Source: Nectonema munidae (Eukaryota; Nematomorpha; Nectonematoida; Nectonematidae). From it: a stretch of DNA of 64,000 bases. The notes below the pieces were generated by a model, which saw nothing but the letters and a program-made list of their open reading frames with translations, was not told where the DNA came from and made no database searches. The stretch spans positions 434,001 through 498,000 of the forward strand of contig JAUIRK010000969.1 in assembly GCA_030549495.1 (NCBI GenBank), given 5' to 3'. The translations under genes were made by a program, and so were the position numbers. This document shows, piece by piece, positions 1 to 13,300 of the stretch (position 1 is its first letter; the number at the start of each line of letters is the position of its first letter).

Positions 1-1199
1 GATGGGTGCGAACGTCACAAAACAACTTAATTAATTAATTAATTAATTAATGGAGCAATATTCTTTAAAATATATTTTTTAATAGAATAAATGATTTGTT
101 TGGATTTAAATAATCGTTTAAAAACTACTTCAAATAAATATGGAGAAATAAAACAAATTAGGTATATTACGCATGAATGGGTTAACTCAACAATGCCATG
201 GATGTGGTGAAAAAGATGTATCTAATTTGTAAACTATATATTTTTTCAAAATGTATGAATCTACTATTCCTATAAATGAATCTTCACGCATGAAATTAGT
301 AGGTTTTTCGATACCTTTTTCGTGTTTGGTCAATAATAAGATTTTATTTTTGCATCCTAAAACAGAATCAACCCAAATGAGAGAATATAAGTAATCGATT
401 GAAGTCCCCTTTCAATTTGTGTTACACCGTTTCTAAAGCTTCGCACAGAAACATAGTGAACGTTGATAGAGATTTACGTATGGCATTCTCTAAAATTCTA
501 CTAGGCAGTCAAGATCTTTTTAACTCAGAATCAGTGTCAAGAGTCTCATAAATATCATGACTAAATCCAATAAATTTTTTACTAAAAAGAAGTATATCTA
601 AAATACTTTTTTTGGCTAACTGACATTTTTCATATTCTTAGCTCTTATTAGATATGAAATGAGGAAAAATGAAGTATTTTGTAGACTAATTGCTGCTAAG
701 ACGAAAGCATTTTGTAAGCAAAGTTTATTGTATCAACTTCACATATTGAATTTCAGAAGTAACTTATTTTCCTCTTTTTAGAGATCCAAGAGATAATAAT
801 ATGAAGTCTTAATATCTGAAAATATAATTTAAAAATTGCATTATAGTCATTGAAAACAATATCGCTAAAACACTATAGTCTCGAATTCTTTAACATATAA
901 TACCTCACAGAAATTTATTACATACACAGTTTTGAACGTTTAAAATGAATAAAAAGGATCAGGGTTTATCTCATATCCAACTTCTTGGGTTTTGGGTGAT
1001 ATAAAAACTTATATCTTTATAGAGAGTTGCACAGAAAACAAGTTAAAGATGTTGAAAATTAAAGTATTTTTATTCAACCATATATTGTTTCCATATACCT
1101 GGTATAACTCTAATAATATTAGTTCCTTTTGTTAAAAAAAGAAATTGGTTCACATGTTAATCTATTGTAACTATTAACGTGTGTCTAAATCATTTGTAG
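1..1199. other. intronic sequence, no gene seen
   Basis: AT-rich sequence upstream of the first exon. It holds a short (TTAA)n run near 31-51 and no recognisable coding motif. It is presumably intron of the TRPN gene. Confidence 0.5.
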
Positions 1200-1334
1200 G
1201 ATGGTTTATCTTGTCTTCACGTTGCTATTTCAAACGATCAACCCCTCTTCACAATAAAGGAGTTGGTAGAAAAGTATTTGGAAAGAACAAAATGCAAAGA
1301 AAAAGTTGAAGAATTGATCAATCAAAAAGCTGCA
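1200..1334 (+). CDS. nompC: nompC exon 1 in window (ankyrin repeat)
   Basis: This exon follows a TTTGTAG acceptor and opens with an ankyrin motif, DGLSCLHVAISND, then a helical KELVEKYLERTK stretch. It has 45 codons, phase 0 to 0, and ends before a weak donor, GCA|gtttct. The join to the next exon (EELINQKAA then CGKSALILAIEN) reads naturally as one repeat running into the next. That supports its membership in the gene despite a 13.8-kb intron. Confidence 0.65.
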
Positions 1335-4300
1335 GTTTCTTTTTCATTTATGATTTTTCTAATATTTTTGAAATGTATTGGGCAATTGGAAATCGAACGC
1401 AGGAGAAATCGTTCAGTATAAAATACCCATCGCGTCGATAATTTTATGAATACGATAGTTCATAAATAAAAATATGTTTTTTAAATACAAATAAATAAAA
1501 AAATTTCAAAATATCATTTTTAAACTTAAAAACTTAAGGATTTAGGAGAATATTCAAAGGACCCGGCTCTTTTCGTAATTAATCATTTGATTTCTAACCA
1601 TTTATAGTGTAAAAATGTTTAGAAAAATTTATCTAAAATAACTACTATAAATTTAATGTATTCTTGAATTCACTATTTTAGACTACTACACAGATTTTGA
1701 ATGATTATTGAAAGTTTTATTATTTAATAAGAGTCCGGGTAAATTTTATATTCATTAGAATGGATCTAAAGGAAAAAATATTTTTAACTGTGGCATTGAT
1801 TTATTTCTTCAAAATGGGTTTTACTGTCAAAGTTTCTTTTTTATTTCCTATTTTGTTTTAACACTAGGTAGATAATAAAAATTAAACGACAAAAGGGTTT
1901 TAACATGGATTACAGGTTTATTATTTTAATTAAATTGTCTTTAAATTAATTTATTGACGTTATTAATCGATAGATATTCTGTACATCATAACTTAAGTCT
2001 GGATGATCATACTGATAATAATTTGTTATATCAAAAGAAATCTGAAAATTCATCAGCTTCCTTCGAAATAGAGAAATTGTGTATTAAAATAAAATATGAT
2101 CAAGATGTAATCATTTTAGTTGAAGGTATAGAAGTCTTCTTCAGACATTCACTAAAGTACCATGAAAGTAATTAAAGAAATATTAGAGATTGAAAATGAC
2201 TTTCCAAGGGCTAATTTCATAGTGATCGGCGATTTTAATTATCCAAATATTGTTAGGGTTAGGCAGGCAGGCAGGCAGGCAGGCAGCAGGCGATACCTAT
2301 CAACAATTTTTTTAGACTTCAAAAACGAAAACTCAACTTATTGAAAGCAATACAAGGATTTCTTCAAGTGGTAAAAAAAGGCTACTTGACTTAATGATCA
2401 CAAACAACGAAAATTTTTTATGATCGAACTGTATTATCAAATTTGTACAAGAGTGGTCCCTACTGCATAAATTTCAGCATATATACTAAAAATATGAAGA
2501 AGCAGAAGTTCTGAATTATAAGTACATTGCGGCGAATTATCTATCCATACAAAGAAATATACATGACATAAATTGGGTGGAATTTACGAGGTCAGATATG
2601 GACAGTTTTTAGTTTTCATTGAAAGAAGTTATCAAAAAGCAAATAAATATGTATCTAATTCTAAGACTCTTTGATTTTTGTATATCGACAAAAACTCCAT
2701 CTCATTATTAAGAAGAACATTAAAGATATATTTTGCTAAACATGTTCACTCTATTCAAAAAGTTTGGAAAAAAATATTTCAGTAAGAAATTAGGAAAGTA
2801 TTTAATCAAATAAGAAAACTCAGCTTATTACAAAATATTCAATTTTGATGTCTCTGTCTATCTTTTCAAGTCTTTGGTAAGACCAATTCTTGAATATGGA
2901 AAGGTGATTTATGGTTGTTATTTTGTAAGTAATGTGATCAGAATTTAAAAAGTTCAAAATAATTTTACTAAAAGTTTGCATGATATGAGAAATCTTCCAT
3001 ATTCACGGAGAATGAAATTATTAAACTTACCTCCACTTTACAGTAGAATAAAAAGAAAGAAATGATCGCCATCTTCAAGTTTTTTCAAAAAATTAAATAT
3101 TCAAATTTTCTTCAATATGATCATAAAAAATGTTTTTCCTGAGTTCTCAACAAGAATTTCCAGATCGCATCGTTATAAGTTTAAATCTGAACGTTTTCAA
3201 AACAATTACCTTCAAACTTACTTAACACAAAGAGCCTTTGATGATTGAAATTCTTTGCCGGGAGAAGTAGTTAATTCTCTGGTAGTCAATGATTTCAAGA
3301 ACAAGTTTGATATATTTTGGCAGTCTAGAAGATTTAATTTAATTCCTCTAAGATGCAAATTTTAAAGGCATTCATCTATATTTTCCTTAAATAAATATGT
3401 TTTGTTATGTTATGTTAAATTACTTATTCACGCTTCTCGCTCTTTTAAATATTCTAAGCTAATTTCTTAACATTCTCAGTGGTGGTTATATCCAGATGAA
3501 TATATTTTTATGTAACCTTTTATATGATATAACAATTTAATAACTCATCAATGATATTATCTGTTTAAATTTTATTATACTTCTAATTTAATTGATGTGT
3601 TAGTTTCATTTAAAATTCTATATTTGTTGTCTCCCATGGCCTAAAAATTTTTTTACCGCATACTTCAAAAGGAAATAATTTATTATAAAATAAAAATTGA
3701 ACTATTTTGAAAGATGGCACTTAACTTTAAATAATGAAACTCAAAAACAAAATTTGTACAAAAATCTAGGTATTTTTTGAAATTAATTTTTGAAACTTTT
3801 ATATATTTGTTCTTTTGTAACATTTTACTTTAAAATAAATAAATTATTATTATTATATTTCGTTTATTTATTGGCGAAATTATTAGGTATTGAACCTGGT
3901 TAATATTAGTTTAACAAAATTAATAAGTAGTTTATAATATGTACTCTAGAATATAAATGAAGGATTAAACTATCATTTAATACACATATGCGTTTTTGAT
4001 AAGTTTTTGAAAAGGAATTTAATGTAGGAAAACAGTTAACTATTTTCTTTAAATTTTTCTAGATTCTAGAGCGCGAAAAATATTGACTTAAAAAGTTAAA
4101 AAATTAACCAAAAAAAAAGACTTTATAAAACGTTTATCTAACAAAATAAAACTTTATTTTATGAAGATCAGCTGATATCATGTAAAATATCATAATTATA
4201 ATTCATAAGTAGGTATTTACAAACATTCTCGTCAAAGTTGCGATTTTTACTTAATATGTTGAGGAGTATAGGAAAGGGCTAACATAAGACTTTGTTCTCT

Positions 4301-7300
4301 TCATAATTTTCTCAACGTCGTTATCTTCTAATCTTTTCTGAATGTATATATTTAAATCACACACATCATTTGGTATGTTCAGTTGTGATAAATCTTTATA
4401 TGCTTTCTGAACACAATAACCTTCATCTTTGCATTTTTCAACCAAATCCAGTAAAGGTTTGTACTTCAAAATTTCTTTCAAATCATCCGGTAGAGAAGAA
4501 ACAACAAGGGCTTTTTTTGCTCTATCAATAATAAGTCCAGTATCAGAGAAGTCCAACACAATTCTTTTAACTTTAATAAACTTTTCGACATACCAAAACG
4601 CTGACTTTAACTAGGATGCCCATCTAGTTACAATTGGTTTAGGTGGTAAGCCTATTTAGTTGAAAATCGTTTATCTGTTTGTTCTTAACTATCAACATTT
4701 TGATACTAGCTATCAAATTATTTACACTTTCAAATTTTGATCTAACATTCAAGCAAGAGTTATGCAATAAATGCGCTAAGCAAAAAACATGGAACAAACA
4801 GCGGTATAAAATTTTTAACGTTTTTCCAGCTTTTTTCATGTAGGTAGTTGCATCACTAATGAGAAGCACAAAATGTTCTCTTTCTATTTCTAAGTATATA
4901 TATTTCTAAGTTTATTTGTCATCAACTATTTGAGTAATTTTTTGACTATTTACTGAAGTAGAACAGCAAACAGAATCAATTAAATATGCTTTATTTGGTA
5001 AACTTAAAACTCCAAATAAAACATTTACATAATACTTATTTCCAAATGAGGACTCATCTATAATTAGAAATACAAAACTACTTTTTACCTTTTCTTTGAT
5101 ACTTTTTTTTAAAGCAGCGACTTTGCTCACTCATTGATAACTATAGTGCTGATGACATCTACAACTGCGACAAAACAGGACTGTTCTTTAAAGCCATGAC
5201 AGACAAGTCACTCTTAATGTCTCAAGAATTAGCACATGACAACAAAGTCCCCAAAGATAGACTCACACTGTTGCTGGGTGCAAACATGAGAGGCACAAAT
5301 ACATTGAAACCCCTTGTAATCGGCAAAAGTTAAAAACTACGTTATTTCAAGCATAAAGATAAGTCTAAGTTACTTGTGACCTGGAGACATAGTAAAAAAG
5401 GCTGGATGAATTCTCTTTTTTTTTCTTCTTTCAATCCAACTCTAAAATGGCGTCTTTTTTTCTGTAATTCATTTAAATTAAATTTTTTCCTAGGTAATTG
5501 TTTTGTGTTTCAGAATTTTTATTGAAATTAAAATTAATGTGTAGGAGCAAAAAAAGTGATGATAATTGGGAATGTAATAAATGTCTGAAAGAAAGTAGTG
5601 ATCTGATAAATTGTTTTTGTGTAATGCCTGGAGTTGTAATAAGTGCGTAAATATAAAAAACGATGAAGAGTTCAATAAATTATTTGACGCATTTTTCCCA
5701 ATTGGTATAAAGTGGTATGTATGAATTGCTCCAATAAATCTAATACAATTTCTAGTAACGTTTATGATGAAAAAGTGATAAATAAGAATATATTGAATAC
5801 TTAAACAAACTTCGGTAATCTTTTACTTTACGGTTCTGTCAATCAAATAATTTCTTTGACAAATTATTGGCTGTTGTGATGTCAATCAAACTATACATTA
5901 GTAAACTCTATCATAATATAAAGATTAAGAAAAATATTTTTATAGATTTCAAATTTAATTAGAATTCATTAACTATATTTTACTAAAGATCCTAGATTTA
6001 ATTTACATTAGTATCGTGTCAGTAAATAAGTTTACTATTTACTATTACTAGTAAAAGTTTTATAGATTTCAAATTTAAATATTTTACTAGAGATTCTAGA
6101 TTTAATTTACATTAAAGTATGAGAGTAAATAAAAAAAAAATTTTTATTTATAAATAAAAAATACATACTTTATCTCTGTTCAATACTTTGAGGTTGCAAT
6201 AAATCTTTAAAGAATTTAAAAATAGAAAATAATTTTGCTTTTGGAAAATGGCTTCTCCAAACGAACTTATCTAAATATGATTTGAATAATTCGTTGGAGG
6301 TGCCAAACTGTCTTTTAAATTTTAATTTGGCCCGCATCCAAAGATTTTCAATGTTTTGCGTGTGAATGTTCATATCATTTGGGTCAACAAAGTTACGTTG
6401 GTGTATAACTACCCAATGATCATAAACTCCATTATTATAGTTAGAAATTTCCTGTAAGCAGGTCATCTATCAGAAACAATAATGGATCCTGCTAGTATGT
6501 GTCTTTGTAAAATTTGTGTAAGAGTTGTTTCGCTCCTATCTTCAACTTCAACTGAAAAACATTTCTTACTATTTCTTTCAATTGCTCCAAACACCCAATG
6601 ACCTTCTCTCCAAGTACCTCTGTGATATTTTCTATGAAAAAACTTGCTTTCATCAATTTCTACTATAATTTGTTCAACGTTTTCATCAAAACCTCCAACA
6701 GTTTGACAATTTCTTTCAACCCAGCTTGTATCAATCTCTTTCCAAAAATTAGCCCAGTCTACAGCAGTTCGTCCATTTTCAATAGATGCTTCATGAATAA
6801 TAGCGTCTAATGAATAGTCACGACACCATTCATAAATGAACAAAATCATAGAATAAGGTGAGGTGGCTTTTTGCAAAAAACAGAGAAGAAAAATTTCAAT
6901 TTTCAGATAAAATTGTATTCTCACTCAGAGTAGTATCTATAAGTTAATTCATTTCAGATGAAAATGAATTGATAGAACAAATGATGAAAGAAAATATACT
7001 TCTTACGCTCGTGTCAAAACAACTCGTCAACTTATACATGTCCCTGATCGATTTGAGCAAGTGTAGCATATGTGGGTGAATTTGGTTATATTTTCCGTGT
7101 GTTGTTTTTTTATTTGTTTGGATGCATATGTGTGGTATCAAGTAATATAACTACAAAAGAATGATTTTGTTATTCGAACCCATACAAAACACATTCATAC
7201 ACTTATAGCACATACGCGTGTTGCCATCTATGCTGAGCGAAACATCTTATACGAATACAACCAGAACCACACAACAAAAATACAAACGCTATACGCAAAT

Positions 7301-10300
7301 CGATTGCTCTGTGTGTTTTCCTATTGATGAGATGTTTTGATACGAGCATAACAAATTTGTTTTCCTACTACCTACATCAATAATTGTTTCACTTAGAAGT
7401 GAATGCAATTACTGACTACTCTGAGTCAACACGAAATTTTATCTAAAAATTGAAACTTCTGGTTTTTATTTCACGAATGATAAATTGGATTTTAAAAATT
7501 TAATAAAACTATACATTAATATATTTTTTTGCTCACTTTGTTTTTAAACTCTTTTAAGGAATTATGTAACCTCAAGTATTGAAGAAATAAAGTATGTATT
7601 TTTATTTTTAACTCATTTTTATATTTTTTTTTAAATTTACTCACTTATTTTTTATAAATTATATCTAGAATCTTTAGTAAAATATATTAAACAAAATTTT
7701 ATTATAATTTTTGAATTTTTTATGTTGTAAATTTTCTATTTTTTTTAAATTTACTGACATAGTTTTATATAAGTTAGATTTAGAATTTTTAGTAAATATA
7801 TTCGATGAAATTCTATTATAGTTTGAATTCCATAAAAAAAAGTTTTTAATCAATTTTTGTATCAAATGTTTGCTTACTAATTAATGTAAAATAAATATAT
7901 TATTTATTCATTTAGATGTATGTTGTAATTTTTATGCTTTATACTTTATAGCATATTAAAACTACTTAAAAATTATATAGTTTGATTGATATCACAACAG
8001 CCAATAATTTGTCAGAGAAATTTTTTGATTGACGGAACTGTAAAGTAAAAGATTACCCAAACTTAGTTCCAATGTTGATAATCTTACCAATAAAGTTATA
8101 AATTTAGAAAATTCTTTTTATCTTTCCCATGTGAATCGTGTAAACTTTCCTGAAAATAAAAATTCATACGCAGATGCTGTCAAAAAAAATCATTGTTTTT
8201 TCGTTTCTAAAACTGGAGAAGAAGATAAACTAGTTGAAAAAACTTCAAACATCTTGAAGCACGTACAAGTTAAATCTGTGAAAAACTTTAAAAATAAATA
8301 TTGTTTCAAATTTAACGATGCTTGTAGAATGGAAAAGGCAGCTAAAAAGTTATCATGTCAAAATTATGAAATCAATCATGTTAAAAAAGTTTTATCTAAA
8401 TTCAGTCTAAACATAACATGTGATATTTCAGTGGAAGAAATTTTGGACTCTATTATTATGAAAAACCATGCTATTGGAGATTTAGTTAATCACGATGAAG
8501 TTTTTAAAATACTTTTTTCTAAAAAAGTGAAGGAAAGCGATCGTAAAATTGTAATTTTTAATTCTTCAAGTAAAATTTATAAATCAATCTCGAATAATAA
8601 TTTTTTGATATATCTGAACCTTCGTTGTTACAAAGTATACCCTTATATAAATGTACAAGCAATGCACAAATTGTTGCTTTATATGTCACCAAGCATCAAA
8701 ATGTACTAGAAAGGCTGGTTGCAGATATTGTTCATTATCTCATAACGGTAAGGAATGCTCAACAAAAGATTCGGGTAGTTATGTCTGGATTACATGTAAA
8801 AATAATGGCTCAAGTATCATAAATCATTCAGCGTTAGATTTTAAATGTCCTTGTGTTCAATGAGAAATCCTCAGGGTTGAAATGAACAGTGCTTACGATG
8901 AATAAAACCGATTTAATTTCTAATAACTTTATAAATCCAATCTTAAATTTTTGTGATAAGAACTCTTCTCTTGACTATATAAATTCACATGTATTACCTT
9001 CTGAACTAGGTCGCAATACATCCGCATTCTTTTATAGTCAAAAAAAATGGTATTAATATCTTAAGTTTAAATGTCCAATCATTGAAGAGTAAATTTGATT
9101 TACTTAAAGTTTTTATAGAAAATTTCAAAAAATGTTATAATTATGAAATTGATATACTCTGTCTACAAGAATGTTGGACTACGATTATGAATCTTTCAAT
9201 ATTTTAGGATAAGATTTTATTAATTTTTTCAGTGGTTTATCTCAGCATAGTGGCTTAGGTTTTTTTTTTATCAAAAAAAAATATAATTTATAAAATTACC
9301 AATAAAATCTCAAAACAAGACAATTTTGAAATATTTGCTATTACAGTTCTTATGCCAAATAATATGAAAATGACAATTTATAATACTTATCGTAGACCTC
9401 ATAACATTGTGCACAATCTAGAAACGTTTTATAGTTATATGAATGATATCTTGTCCGAAACTGAAAGCTCAGAAGTAAATATATTTGTAGGTGATTTTAA
9501 TTTGAATATACTTTCTGAAACACAACATATTTTGAACTTTATTAACACTATTCACTCAAATGGCTTTAACTTTTGTATCGATTCTCCCACACACCCATCA
9601 TCTGAAACATGTATCGACAATTTCATTTTTCTCAGCCTTTACATAACTTCAAAGTATACGTAATTAATGAGGTCATTTCAGATCATTATCCAATTCTTTT
9701 AACCGTCAACTTAGAAGTTAAGCGACAAAATCAAAAAAAGTCACACTCTCTCTTTGATGAAATTTCCTACATTGACAGACTTTCAAATCATGACTGGAAT
9801 AGTTTGATTACTCAGAATTTCGAAAGTCCAGAGCGCTTCTTGAATATCTTCATTAACCTAATCTCAAATTATGTTTCTCTCTCTTATAAAGAAATTGCAC
9901 TCCGTAAAAATTCCAGTCATAATGTCAAAATGAATCCTTGGATCACTGAAGAAGTTCTACAGATGATAAAGATGCGTAATTCACTTCATAATAACATTAG
10001 GAAATTTCCCAACGATTCAAATTTAATGTGCTCCTTCAAAAAAATGAGAAACAACATTAAAAATAAGTTAATTTTTTTGAAAAAGGCACACTATGAAAAC
10101 TATTTCTTCAATAATTCCGACTCAAAACGAATTTGGTCAAGGGTGAAAAGTGTTATCCATCCCAATAATCATGATTCATGCGCTATTGAAATTGATGGAA
10201 AGATTCTTACGGATGAAAAACTAATAGCAAACCAACTCAACAAGGCTTTTAGCTTGCCAAATATAGATGATGCAAAATTACTCATGAAAGAGTCGATGTT

Positions 10301-13300
10301 TTCCATGAAAGTACCTTCAAATTTGAAAATATTTATGTTCAAGATGTCGAGAAAGCTATTGAAGAGCGTTGTCAAATAGTAAAGCCAAAGACGCTTATGG
10401 TGTATGCATATATCCTTTTCCAGATGTTTTAAAAGTCAACAGGGTTGTACCTGTCCCTAAAAAAGACAAAGGTTTGAAGTTATCTTCTTTTAGACCTATT
10501 TCAATTATTCCAACAATTGGGAAAATTTTTGAAAAGATACTTTTTATTCAGATATCAAAATATTTGGAAGATAATAATATGTTAGATAACTGCAGTTTGC
10601 TTTCCGTAAAGATTTCTCTACAGAACTCCTACATTGCTGTTTTTGATAAAATAGTTTCCTATTTATAAAGAAAAATTGACGTTGGTGCAATATACTTGGA
10701 CCTAAGCAAAGCGTTTGATAGTGTGTCACAAAAATCTTACTAAACAAGCTTATTCATTTTGGTCTCTGTAATTCATCAATTAAATTTTTTTCTTCGTATC
10801 TAGCAAATCGCAAACAGTTTGTCAACTACCACAATGCAAATTCTTCTTATCACAACATAATCAGAGGAGTGCCACAGGGATCTATCTTAGGTCCACTGCT
10901 TTTTATTGTATATATGAATGATTTTATCAACAGCACTGACTTTTTTGATGTTTTAATATACGCAGATGATGTAACATTAATTTTTCCGTACTGCTCTGGT
11001 AATTTTGAACTGTTAAAGAACGCTTATTCCAGTGTGTTAAATTGGTGTGAACGAAATTACCTTGCCATAAATCAGTCAAAAACGAAATCAATGATTTTCT
11101 CGTAAAAAAACATCGAGGAAACTTTTTTGTTTGACAAGCTGAACTTGAAAATCTTTTCTGAAGTGAATTTGCTTGGTTTAATAATTGAAAATAATCTCAG
11201 TTTTAATCAGCACATTACTTATCTTTCTATAAAGCTTGCCAAAATAAATGGTATATTAGCTCATACCAGAAAGCTCTTTCCAACTAAAGTTCTTCTGATA
11301 TTACTAAAAACTCTCTTTCTTCCTCATCTTTATTACAGCTTGGTCAACTTTGGGCACTGTAATTTACATCGCTTAATTGTTTTGTATAAAAAAGCTGTCA
11401 GAATTGTTACCCATTCAAAAAAAAATGTCTCACAAAACTGAACTCTTTGTCAAACTTGACTTGTTAAAGTTTGAAGACATTTATACTCAAAAAATTGGAA
11501 TATTTATCCTTTCCAATTTAAACTCTTCGCATAATCATTTTCAAAATATTATACTTTTCATTTCAAAACCTTCCTATTTTTCAAGAAATGTTATGAATCT
11601 AGATAAACCGCGTTTCAGACTTGAAGCTTCTAACCTTTCTATAAGATACAAAGGTGTTTGTTTTTACGAAAAATACAGAAGCTTCATAGCAAAATGTTGC
11701 TCTTCAGTAAAGAAAATGAAACTCATCATGAAAGATTGCTTCATTTCTTCATATAGAGAAAAAACAACTTGTAATGTTGTTAATTGCTATATTTGTCAAA
11801 ATAATTAGTTAATGATATTTCATGTACTTATTTCATGCTGATGCTCTATTTGTTTTTTAATCTCCTTGTCTTTTTAATGGTGTATTTTTCCTAAAGCGGT
11901 TTTCATAAACATTTGGAAATACATCCGCTTGCATGTTTTCACTCAATTTTTAATATTGTTCTCCTAATATTATTCTACATAACATTATTCAAACTTTTTT
12001 GCTAAAGATTTTTCTTTTTTTTCTTTTGAATTACGCTACCTATAAATCATAATGACTTCTTATTTGTGTATGGAATTTGTAAATAAATTTCTTCTTCTTC
12101 TTCTTCTGTTTGAAGATTGGTTAAAAGACCTCAACAAGTCAATGAAATTCAAAAAGCGAAAGATTATTTAGGTCATCGACAATGCTCTAAGTCATCCTAA
12201 AGTAGAACATAAAAGTTGTGTTCTTTCCAGCAAACTGTACTAGTGAGCTCCAACCAATGGATCAAGGAATTATCGAAGCAGTGAAGTGTGGTTATCGAAA
12301 AAGAATGTTACAGAAAGTTCTCCTCAACATGGAATCTTCTGCAAATGCAAGTGATTTTGTCCAATCCATTACGGTCTTTGGTGCTATTTATTGGATCGCT
12401 CAAGCCTGGAAAGATGACACAGAGCTGCATCCAGAAGTGTTTTCAGCGATCAGGTTTCTTTTTTGAAAGATCCACTACTGACGAGGTAGAGGACAGCATT
12501 GATGCCGAAATTGAACATTATGAAATTGTGCGTGTTGGTAATTCTGATGATTGGGAGAAGAAAATCGTTTCCTCCTCATACTCTGAGCGTGATATTGAGT
12601 CAACTGAGGACATTGACAGTGAGATAGTCAGGCCGTCTCAAGCAGCAATCTTACAATCTTTGGATACACTTTTAGCTGCAGCTTCTGGTGACAGTAAAGT
12701 TTTGGATATCATTATGTAAACTCAGTCAGCAGTGCATGATATGCTACTCAGAAACAGACTTACGTCATTAAAGCAATCTACATTGAAGGACTTTTTCAAG
12801 AGTTCCGATTACAATGCAACAAACAATGAACATTTTTATTTTACACTTTTTCATGTGTATAATTTGATTGTGCACATATTTTTTTCTGATAAAAATTTTA
12901 TTTCATGTCCTTAACAATAAATCTGATTAATTTCATACATATTTTGATGTTTATCATCTTTCAAGATAATTTCTGTTTAGTGAACATTGAATTATGAATG
13001 AGTTTAGGAACTTTGAATTAGGGAACATTTTTGGTCGGTCCCAAAGATGTTCAGTAATGGGAGGTTTGACTATATATAGTGCACTCCTCACATACTTTTA
13101 TCTTTGTAACGTAATTGTTACATTTTTGTGTTTTTTCTGTCATTCTAAATTATGTCTTAACTTCACTGTCCTTATTTCACAACACATCCATAATGGAGTT
13201 AACCCGAAGTGAACGTGGAAAAATGAAGCCTATTTATAACGGTGGGTTTAAATTTTAATAAGGTGGTATGAATTTGTATAAAGGTGGTATAAATTTTAAC

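Larger units (their letters stand above)
5416..12105 (+). mobile_element. CR1/Jockey-group LINE, split by a Merlin element
   Basis: A LINE of about 4.4 kb once the Merlin at 5814-8057 is discounted. Order: PHD-like finger, coiled linker, ORF1 with zinc knuckles, endonuclease, reverse transcriptase, and a (TTC)n 3' tail at about 12090-12106. ORF1 reads in frame across the Merlin target site (NKL to SSNVDNLTNK). It sits inside a Tigger transposase gene. ORF2 carries several stops and slips, so the copy is not active. The clade is not settled: the RT motifs fit CR1/Jockey relatives. Confidence 0.85.
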
